Origin: RUG572 sp051884915
Lineage (GTDB): Bacteria; Verrucomicrobiota; Kiritimatiellia; RFP12; UBA1067
Reading direction: 5' to 3'
Length of the DNA stretch: 21,507 bases
Assembly (NCBI GenBank): GCA_051884915.1
Contig: JBJEWF010000038.1
Span: 1-21,507 of the forward strand
Numbering within the stretch: the first letter of the stretch is position 1; every line of letters begins with the position of its first letter. This document shows positions 15,196 through 21,507 of the stretch, piece after piece. Made by a program: the position numbers and the translations under genes. A model generated the notes under the pieces. That model was not told the origin of the DNA. It saw nothing but the letters and a program-made list of their open reading frames with translations, and searched no databases.

Positions 15196-16341
15196 CTACA
15201 TGAGAGACTTGTAAAGCCTGGCGATGTCCTTGACGGACGTCTCGCGCGGATTGCCCGGACGGCAGGCGTCGGCATAGGCGGATTCGGAGAGGAAGGGAAT
15301 GTCCTCCTTCTTGAGAACGCCCTTGAGGTCTTTGGGAATGCCGACATCCGCCGCCAGTTTCTCAACGGCCGCGATGGCCGCCGCGCGGTATTCGGACGGC
15401 TTCATCGCATCGACGTTCCGGACCCCCATCGCGCGGGCGAGCTCGCGGTATTTCGTCCCCGTCTTCGCGGCGTTGTACCGCATCGCCGTCGGAAGCAGAA
15501 TCGCGCACGCCTTGCCGTGCGGCATGTCGTAGAGCGCGGAAAGCCCGTGCGCCATCGAGTGGTCGATGCCGAGACCGACATTCGAGAAGCCCATTCCCGC
15601 AATGTACTGGCCGAGCGCCATGCCCTCGCGGCCGGCCGGCTTGTTGGCCACGGCGTCGCGGAGAGAACGGGAGATGATCTCAATCGCCTTGAGGTGGAAC
15701 ATGTCCGTCAGCTCGCAGGCGCCCTTCGTGATCAGGCCCTCGATGGCATGGGTCAGCGCGTCCATGCCCGTGAACGCCGTCAGGCCCTTTGGCATCGTCG
15801 CCATCATGTCGGGATCGACGAAAGCGACGACGGGGATGTCATGCGGGTCGACGCAGACGAACTTGCGGTGCTTCTCGACGTCGGTAATCACGTAGTTGAT
15901 CGTCACTTCGGCAGCCGTGCCGGCCGTCGTCGGAACCGCCAGAATCGGCTTCGAGGGCTTTTTCGTGGGCGCCACGCCCTCAAGCGAGCGCACATCGGCA
16001 AATTCGGGATTCGCCATGATGATGCCGACGGCCTTTGCCGTGTCCATCGAAGAGCCGCCGCCAATGGCGACAATGCAGTCGGCCTTCGCCTTCTTGAACG
16101 CCTTCACGCCGTTCTTGACGTTTTCGATCGTCGGATTCGGCTTGATGTCGCTATAGAGCGCATACGGGACGTTCGCCTTTTCCAGCCGCGTCGTCACCTT
16201 GGCCGTCACGCCGAATTTCACGAGGTCGGGATCGGAGAAGACAATCGGTTTCTTCAACCCACGGCGGGCGAGTTCATTCACGATTTCCGCCACGGCGCCG
16301 GCGCCATGGTACGACGTTTCATTCAGAATGATGCGATTCAT
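15196..16341 (-). CDS. fucO: Lactaldehyde reductase FucO (iron-dependent alcohol dehydrogenase)
   Basis: 381 residues, the same length class as E. coli FucO. It reduces L-lactaldehyde, released from L-fuculose- or L-rhamnulose-1-phosphate, to L-1,2-propanediol with NADH. Visible: nucleotide-binding GGGSSMDTAKAVG (about 94-106), PTTAGTAAEVTINYVITD, and the metal ligands by family comparison Asp194, His198 (GMDALTHAIEG), His261 and His275 (DHSMAHGLSALYDMPHG). The stretch from AEVTINYVITD to DALTHAIEG matches FucO more closely than general iron alcohol dehydrogenases. The ATG at 16341 is chosen for a GGAG Shine-Dalgarno (plus-strand CTCC 16347-16350) and the family N-terminus MNRIILNETSYHG; the open upstream frame runs through the promoter. 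It lies between a rhamnosidase-like gene and a beta-helix gene, fitting rhamnose or fucose use. Confidence 0.93.
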   Translation of the reverse strand: MNRIILNETSYHGAGAVAEIVNELARRGLKKPIVFSDPDLVKFGVTAKVTTRLEKANVPYALYSDIKPNPTIENVKNGVKAFKKAKADCIVAIGGGSSMDTAKAVGIIMANPEFADVRSLEGVAPTKKPSKPILAVPTTAGTAAEVTINYVITDVEKHRKFVCVDPHDIPVVAFVDPDMMATMPKGLTAFTGMDALTHAIEGLITKGACELTDMFHLKAIEIISRSLRDAVANKPAGREGMALGQYIAGMGFSNVGLGIDHSMAHGLSALYDMPHGKACAILLPTAMRYNAAKTGTKYRELARAMGVRNVDAMKPSEYRAAAIAAVEKLAADVGIPKDLKGVLKKEDIPFLSESAYADACRPGNPRETSVKDIARLYKSLM

Positions 16342-16387
16342 GTTGTCTCCACTGGTTTTCAAAATGCCCGCACACGGGTTGGAAACC

Positions 16388-16396
16388 ATTATAGCA
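16388..16396 (-). promoter_or_regulatory. Extended -10 promoter element of fucO
   Basis: The minus strand reads TGTGCTATAATGG with perfect TATAAT and TGN extension, 47 bases upstream of the fucO ATG, giving a leader of about 40 bases. The 12-base TGTGCTATAATG is identical to that before the sigma factor. No good -35 box is present. Confidence 0.65.
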
Positions 16397-16472
16397 CAAA
16401 AGAAACCCGGTTTCGGAAAGAATCGAACGCGACAGTCCCATTCCTTTCCCCTTCCCCGCGACGGGCCGAAGA

Positions 16473-16529
16473 GGCAACACGCCCGCCGGCCGCGGCGCGC
16501 GCGGGGGAACGTGCGCGTGCCGTGTTGCC
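16473..16529. repeat. Large GC-rich inverted repeat between the hydrolase and fucO
   Basis: Arms GGCAACACG (16473-16481) and CGTGTTGCC (16521-16529) are perfectly complementary over 9 bp and enclose a 39-base, almost pure GC interior with further self-complementary stretches. It lies upstream of the fucO -10 and downstream of the hydrolase. It could be an operator-like site, a transcript-end structure or an intergenic palindrome. The rest of the 264-base gap shows no gene. Confidence 0.5.
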
Positions 16530-16583
16530 GGCGACGCGGGGACCGATGGAAACGACATGATCCGCTTGGACGACCGGCATGCA

Positions 16584-16605
16584 CGGCGCGGCAGAATCCG
16601 CGCCG
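16584..16605 (-). terminator. GC hairpin flush with the hydrolase stop codon
   Basis: Arms CGGCGCGG (16584-16591) and CCGCGCCG (16598-16605) form a perfect 8-bp stem with a 6-base loop. It begins at the base next to the TAG stop. There is no T-run behind it, so it may be a Rho-type or RNA-stability end rather than a classic intrinsic terminator. Confidence 0.5.
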
Positions 16606-19600
16606 CTATTCCACCAGTCTGATTACCACGGGCCCCAAAAGGCCCGACGGCAGAAGCGCGTCATCCCGGGTCCAATGCTTCCATGTGGCAAAAGTGTGCT
16701 TGCCGCTTGGGCTTTGCCTGCCCTCAAGGATGAACTGCGGCCAACCATTCAGATGGCGTTCCATCAGCGGTTTGCCGGGTTCGAAGGTGCAATCTTCCGC
16801 TTTGAAGTCGTCGCCGATGATGCGATTGGGCCAGAGATTGGTGACGCGCACGACCAGCTCAAGCGTTGGGGAAGAGGCCGCAAGTTCGGTAATGTCCAAC
16901 CGGAAGGGAGGTTTCCATAGCGTATCGAACCGCTTGCCGTTGATCATGACATCGGCGAACTCCCTGACGTCGCCGAGATCGAGAACAAGCCGGACGCCTT
17001 GGGGAAACGTCTCCACCCCGATTGTCTTTTTATAGACGGCAGTTCCCGAAAAATATTTCATATCCGCATCGGGCAGCGCCGTCCAATCCTTCAGGCCGTC
17101 CAGTTCAATCGCCTTTACCGTCTTCCCGCCTGAATACCAGTCCACCGGGAACTCCAGATTCCAGGGACCCGCGATTTTCCTGGTCGCGATTTGACGTCCG
17201 GGCAGATCGAGCAAGAAATCCGGTTCGGGAATCTGCAGAATGCCGCGCTCCCGGACGCATGCGACGCGCTCTTCGCCATCGAGCAGATAGGTGACGCGAA
17301 GGCTTTTCACGCGATTAAGGGCCGGATCCGCAATCTTGAAGCTGTCGTGATGAATCCGGTCATAGAAAAGGCGCCCGTCTTTGACCAGACCCGCGAGCTT
17401 GTCGGTCACATCTTTGGGCGGAAGCGCCGCATCGTCGAAAACTCCGTATTCTGCACGAAGCACTTTGAACGCGCCCGAAAACACCTCATCGGATTTCCGG
17501 CCGGGCGGCAGGACTTCCGGCAGTTCGTCACCTTTTGCGGCCTTCCCGAACATCACGAACCAGGACCCGCACGGTCCGAAAGTCATGGGGATCACGGTGA
17601 CGCCGTTCTGGACCGCAAACGGGACCTTGACGATCTCGCCGGTTTCCGGATTCCAAAGTTCCGGAACCCGACCCGCTTGGCGGAATCTCAGCGTAACGCG
17701 GCGCGGCTTCTTGTCGGCAGAAGCGACGAAATACCAATCCGCCCGATCGTTGCGGCGGTGTATCCAGTTTATCTTGCCCCCCTGCTCGTCCCAGGCGACA
17801 TCTGGCGTCCGAGTCGCAAGGCGATCCTTTGCCTGCTCGAAAGAAAGGATGTCGGCCCCCGCCTCGCGCAGCCGCTCCACCAGCGCGGCAGATGTCGGCA
17901 AAAGCTCGAATTCCTTTTCCGGCAATATGACGGTCCGGTACTTCTGCCCCGAGGGCAATACAAGCGCGCCGCCTTCCACGCGCATTGCCGCCAATGACGT
18001 GTCGGAGATGAAATCGTAGGCGAAACCCGGCGGGACCGGCTCCGGCATTTTATGGGGATTGCGCCCCCAATTGATGTAAAGGTAGCCGGTTGGGCAATAC
18101 CAGGCGACATCGGCCGCAAACTCGCCTTCCTGCAGAAGAAATTGGCAGCGCTGCTGATATTTCAGCCAAGGTTTTGCCTGTTTCCACCATGTCTGCGTGC
18201 GGTCGAAATGGACGCCGAAGGGTCCCATTGTCATACCGGGAAGCCGCGCGGGGCTTGTCCATGGCTGATGCGCGAAGCGATGGTAGATGATGCGGTTCAG
18301 GCCTTCCGAATAAACCCAATCGCACTTTGCTTTCATGCTCCAAGGCGTATTCTGCCAGCGACCCTCGCGAGCGTTGGTGGTAAAAGACTCCGCCGCGACG
18401 ATCTTCCGTCCCTTGGCATGTGAAATCGAGGCGGCCTGCCGTACCCAATGCGGACTGTTGATCTTGGCCCAGAATTCGGCAGTGGGAATATCGGCCTGTT
18501 CGCCGTACAACAAGTCGTCCGCCGGAATCTCCCCATACGGTTCAATCGCCAGCTGAAGGCCGCACGCATGGGCCAGGCGGCGCATTTCTCCGGCATAGTT
18601 GCTGACGAAAGCGTCCGTCACGGCGAGCCTGAAATCACGGTAGAACGCCTCCGTGGCTTCCACGGAATCCACCACGTTGCCGCAAAGCGCGGGGAGCCAA
18701 GAGACGATGTCATAGCCGGCGTGCCTGGCAAACATCCGCTCGAAACCATGAGTCCAGTTCTGGCTGCCGGATTCATAGCTGTCATTGAGAACGGTTCTGA
18801 GCGATCCGTTGGGCCCTGCCAGTTCCGGACCAAGGGCCTTGACGGTCTTTTCCACATAATTCGCCCAGTGGATGCGCAAGGCCTCCTTTGAAAGCTTGTC
18901 GCATTCGAGACCCTTGCCAAGCCGCGTTCCGGTTCCATTCAACTGGCCGAGCGCGCGATAGCCAACGCGAAGAATCGTCCAATCGCCGCCGGGCAACTCG
19001 CATTCAAGTCTCCCATCCCTGAAATCGCCGATCAGATTGCGGATGTCCTTCCTGCGGACGATGGCATCCTCCGGCGCGACTCGACCATCCTTTTCGATAT
19101 ACTTTCTGCCGCGATTCGAAAAACACTTGAAATCCCAATCTTTCAATGTGAACTCGCCCTTGGGCGTCGGGAAGGCGACAATGGCGATGTCCCCGTAGAA
19201 ACCGACCGGATCTTCAGGCTGCGGCAATTCCACCGCGATCTTGCCGCCTTTCACGACCGTCGAGGTAAAACAAACCCTCTTCATCGCGTGATACGGCGTG
19301 TTCCAGGGTCCGCCGGAATTTGCCCAGCCCGAGCAATTGGCGATTCCCAACTCCAAACCGAGGCGCTTTGCTTCCTGCGCGGCGAACCTGACCGTCTCGT
19401 ACCATTGCGGCGTGTTGAAGTCAAGCGTTCCCTCCGGAACTCCCCAACGCGTCCCGAGACCCGCGTCGAAAAGGATTGCGCCCCCAATGCCGACTTCCGC
19501 CATGGCCTCAAGATCGGCCGTAATCCCTTCACGCGTCACATTGCCCGCCATCCAGTGCCACCAGACCTGAGGTTTCGCGGCAGATGGCGGCTCGCGAAAC

Positions 19601-19680
19601 CCTTCCTCAAGCTCCATCCCATGGATGGGAAAAGCGGCAAAGACGCCCAATGCGACTGCCAAAAGCCTTTCTTTCTTCAC
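16606..19680 (-). CDS. Secreted GH106-type alpha-L-rhamnosidase-like glycoside hydrolase
   Basis: 1024 residues with a signal peptide (MKKERLLAVALGVFAAFPIHG). The family opening PQVWWHWMAGNVTREGIT (about 38-55), DLEAMAEVGIGGAILFDAG and GLELGIANCSGWANSGGPW are typical of GH106 and related large hydrolases. Candidate active-site acids lie in AIEPYGE (Glu380, Glu384) and VAAESFT (Glu431). The C-terminal part has a GH2-like sugar-binding sandwich ending in LWKPPFRLDITEL (about 920) and VRVTNLWPNRIIGDDF. GH106 enzymes remove terminal alpha-L-rhamnose from pectic or other glycans; the exact substrate is not visible. The start is GTG at 19680, supported by the signal peptide and AAGGAG 10 bases upstream (plus-strand 19691-19696). 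It follows the beta-strand protein by 55 bases and precedes fucO, consistent with rhamnose use. Confidence 0.85.
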   Translation of the reverse strand: MKKERLLAVALGVFAAFPIHGMELEEGFREPPSAAKPQVWWHWMAGNVTREGITADLEAMAEVGIGGAILFDAGLGTRWGVPEGTLDFNTPQWYETVRFAAQEAKRLGLELGIANCSGWANSGGPWNTPYHAMKRVCFTSTVVKGGKIAVELPQPEDPVGFYGDIAIVAFPTPKGEFTLKDWDFKCFSNRGRKYIEKDGRVAPEDAIVRRKDIRNLIGDFRDGRLECELPGGDWTILRVGYRALGQLNGTGTRLGKGLECDKLSKEALRIHWANYVEKTVKALGPELAGPNGSLRTVLNDSYESGSQNWTHGFERMFARHAGYDIVSWLPALCGNVVDSVEATEAFYRDFRLAVTDAFVSNYAGEMRRLAHACGLQLAIEPYGEIPADDLLYGEQADIPTAEFWAKINSPHWVRQAASISHAKGRKIVAAESFTTNAREGRWQNTPWSMKAKCDWVYSEGLNRIIYHRFAHQPWTSPARLPGMTMGPFGVHFDRTQTWWKQAKPWLKYQQRCQFLLQEGEFAADVAWYCPTGYLYINWGRNPHKMPEPVPPGFAYDFISDTSLAAMRVEGGALVLPSGQKYRTVILPEKEFELLPTSAALVERLREAGADILSFEQAKDRLATRTPDVAWDEQGGKINWIHRRNDRADWYFVASADKKPRRVTLRFRQAGRVPELWNPETGEIVKVPFAVQNGVTVIPMTFGPCGSWFVMFGKAAKGDELPEVLPPGRKSDEVFSGAFKVLRAEYGVFDDAALPPKDVTDKLAGLVKDGRLFYDRIHHDSFKIADPALNRVKSLRVTYLLDGEERVACVRERGILQIPEPDFLLDLPGRQIATRKIAGPWNLEFPVDWYSGGKTVKAIELDGLKDWTALPDADMKYFSGTAVYKKTIGVETFPQGVRLVLDLGDVREFADVMINGKRFDTLWKPPFRLDITELAASSPTLELVVRVTNLWPNRIIGDDFKAEDCTFEPGKPLMERHLNGWPQFILEGRQSPSGKHTFATWKHWTRDDALLPSGLLGPVVIRLVE

Positions 19681-19735
19681 GTACCACGCACTCCTTCAAT
19701 CTGCATGATTGCGCCTTGAACCACGATTCCCGCCG

Positions 19736-21361
19736 TCAACGAATTACGATCATGAATCCAGTCCGGCAAAGGCGCAGCTTGTTGTTTCCAACCGTCAACG
19801 CCCAACCGGCATTCTTCAATTCCGTCGCGAGCGTTGGCGCACGCCCAGTCCAATCAGTGGCGATCACGTATCCCTCCGAAGCCGCCGGATCCGCCAGACG
19901 CGCGATTTCCGCCTCGCTCATCCAGAATACCGCCCCATCCGCCATTTCCAAGCCGCTGGATACCGCAGCCCCGGCCATGACTTGTGCCGCTGTCAGCGAC
20001 CACCGCTCTGTCACTGTCAACTTGCCGTCACCAACTTTCACCGGACCGTTTTGGACTTCGAGCGTCGTGCTCGTCATCGAAGCGTTGACCGTCAACGTGC
20101 CATCTCCGGTCTTGACGACTTTTTGCGCCGCAACAACCGCTTCAGCATCAGCGGAAACTTCAACATTCCCATTGAGAGTTGTCGTCTCGGGCAATTTGAT
20201 GCTGGAAGACGCAAAAAGGTCGACATCTGAAAGCGACAGGAACTTCGACGTGTTGTCCCCGCCAAGAAAGAGCGTTTGCCGCCGATTTTTTGCCAAATCA
20301 GTACTCGATAGGCTCATCGTGATACCACCAGGCCCAGAAATGGTACTGTTGAAAGCAAAAGAAGCGACCTTCCCTTCCGAATTATCGCCATCAACATACG
20401 GATAAGGAATTTTTATTGAGCGATTGAGCACAACCGGGCCATTCCAGGAACGAGATCTCGTGTCGACGCTGTACGCATTGCTGCCTATGTATACATTGAT
20501 TGTCTCATTGGCCGTTTCATCAAATATCAATGTCCACTTCGGACCGACGGCATTGACTTGATACTTGAGCTGGGCGTTGTTTTTCAAAGTGATGGTCGTG
20601 CTTTCATCACCGGCGAGGAATGAGGCACCCTCCTCGGATGTGCGTAAAAGGAAATGAACGCTATCCATTACGATTTGGGTCGCATTGCAGAGTTTTAGCG
20701 TTGAACAGTAGATAATCGGATATTTTTCAGTCGCATCTCGTTTGAATGTTAACTTATGGTTCTGGGCGTCAATTGTTTTATACTCGTAGACGAACTGGGA
20801 TTCTCCTATGCAGCCAAATACGGCATCCGCGTCGAGAATCAATTTGGCAGGACACACCCCGCGAATAAAATTGCCGCCAAGCCCTTCGCAACTGATGGTG
20901 TAGGCGCCCGGCATATCCGGCGCGCCCTCTCCGCTTATGTGTATCGGACGCGTGATGCCGCCCCCTACAACGCTTTCAAGGCCCATCGCATTTACATACA
21001 AAGTCGCGCCATTGGCGACATAAACCGCCCCGTTCGTCGCGGAACCAAGCACCGTGGCGATCGTGGGATGGGCTTCAACGATTCCTTCCTTGATTTGCAG
21101 ATCGCCAGTCCAACTGGCGAGATCGGTATCAAAAACCAACGTGCCCGCGCCCGTCTTCTCCAGAACGACCTCCCCGGTTATGGACTCCATGCCAACGCCT
21201 GCGAGCGCCTCGGCAAGCGTCTGGGAACCATCCGCGACGTTCAACACAATGGGATCCGCGGCGAAAATGGCGCGCGCCTGCGCAAGCGAAACGCACGCCG
21301 CCAATGCCGCATATCTGAACAACCTCCCGGACCTCCGCCCGACGCCAGATGAAATGAACAT
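19736..21361 (-). CDS. Secreted protein with autotransporter-associated beta-strand repeats
   Basis: 541 residues. A signal peptide with a charged start (MFISSGVGRRSGRLFRYAALAACVSLAQARAIFA) leads into beta-rich sequence. At least one clear autotransporter-associated repeat is present, VVLEKTGAGTLVFDTDLASWTGDLQIKEG (split here around DL), and a second poorer one as VVKTGDGTLTVNASMTSTTLEVQNG. The passenger looks like a beta-solenoid, but no C-terminal outer-membrane barrel follows. The chain instead ends in a short basic-hydrophobic tail, LCRTGFMIVIR. The ATG at 21361 is chosen for a strong AGGAG Shine-Dalgarno (plus-strand 21368-21372) over a GTG at 21406. The centre of the gene (about 20280-20830) is clearly richer in A and T than its neighbours. 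Function is unknown; surface display or adhesion next to a polysaccharide hydrolase is a guess. Confidence 0.8.
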   Translation of the reverse strand: MFISSGVGRRSGRLFRYAALAACVSLAQARAIFAADPIVLNVADGSQTLAEALAGVGMESITGEVVLEKTGAGTLVFDTDLASWTGDLQIKEGIVEAHPTIATVLGSATNGAVYVANGATLYVNAMGLESVVGGGITRPIHISGEGAPDMPGAYTISCEGLGGNFIRGVCPAKLILDADAVFGCIGESQFVYEYKTIDAQNHKLTFKRDATEKYPIIYCSTLKLCNATQIVMDSVHFLLRTSEEGASFLAGDESTTITLKNNAQLKYQVNAVGPKWTLIFDETANETINVYIGSNAYSVDTRSRSWNGPVVLNRSIKIPYPYVDGDNSEGKVASFAFNSTISGPGGITMSLSSTDLAKNRRQTLFLGGDNTSKFLSLSDVDLFASSSIKLPETTTLNGNVEVSADAEAVVAAQKVVKTGDGTLTVNASMTSTTLEVQNGPVKVGDGKLTVTERWSLTAAQVMAGAAVSSGLEMADGAVFWMSEAEIARLADPAASEGYVIATDWTGRAPTLATELKNAGWALTVGNNKLRLCRTGFMIVIR

Positions 21362-21442
21362 GCAATTCTCCTCTCCGCCACAAATGGCCCACGACCGTGA
21401 CGCCACCGCAACGGCACGCCATGAACCCTTCAGATGGAAGAG

Positions 21443-21448
21443 ATTATA
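21443..21448 (-). promoter_or_regulatory. -10 promoter element of the beta-strand protein gene
   Basis: The minus strand reads CAGTTATAATCTC with a perfect TATAAT, preceded by nine A (plus-strand T-run 21453-21461), an UP-element-like or bent tract. The leader to the ATG at 21361 would be about 75 bases. TTGCCA lies about 20 bases upstream, too far for a good -35. Nothing else is recognisable to the window edge. Confidence 0.5.
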
Positions 21449-21507
21449 ACTGTTTTTTTTTGGTAATGTGGCAAAGTCTGGGATGAGTTTCTGTTGATAC
21501 GCTGCCA

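Overview
The window is about 60% GC, and every gene I can support lies on the minus strand, so the gene order below runs from high to low coordinates. The mix suggests the PVC superphylum, most likely Kiritimatiellota/Kiritimatiellae or a close Verrucomicrobia/Lentisphaerae relative. The pointers are secreted proteins with autotransporter-associated beta-strand repeats, a GH106 rhamnosidase next to FucO, a sigma factor/membrane kinase pair, and a Gram-negative BamA/Skp outer-membrane machinery. This placement is inference from protein families; there is no rRNA or tRNA here to confirm it.

Right part (21507 to 13610), sugar and cell-surface block: a secreted beta-strand-repeat protein with its own TATAAT promoter, a secreted GH106-type alpha-L-rhamnosidase-like hydrolase, an FucO-type lactaldehyde reductase with an extended -10 promoter, and a secreted right-handed beta-helix protein 11 bases behind fucO. 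Lactaldehyde is the product of both L-rhamnose and L-fucose breakdown, so the hydrolase and reductase fit one deoxysugar pathway. GC-rich hairpins sit directly after the stop codons of the hydrolase and the beta-helix gene.

Middle part (13610 to 3349), a tightly packed housekeeping run: glycogen phosphorylase, BamA, Skp/OmpH, lysyl-tRNA synthetase, M3 oligopeptidase and QueA. Gaps are 76 bases or less, the peptidase and queA overlap by 4 bases, and a hairpin plus T-run closes the run behind queA.

Left part (3349 to 1), regulatory and mobile block: an ECF-like sigma factor overlaps a Ser/Thr kinase with four C-terminal membrane segments. The kinase is broken by an apparent single missing base right before its TPGYAAPE segment. 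The kinase stop overlaps the start of a RAYT-like HUH/Y1 transposase (TAATG). That transposase carries an extra C-terminal alpha/beta region and ends in three in-frame copies of an 18-bp palindromic repeat. Related G-rich repeats in the opposite orientation fill bases 1-190. This transposase with its own repeat family is the most unusual object in the window. Three promoters share a TGCTANAAT extended -10 element 44-48 bases from a possible start codon.
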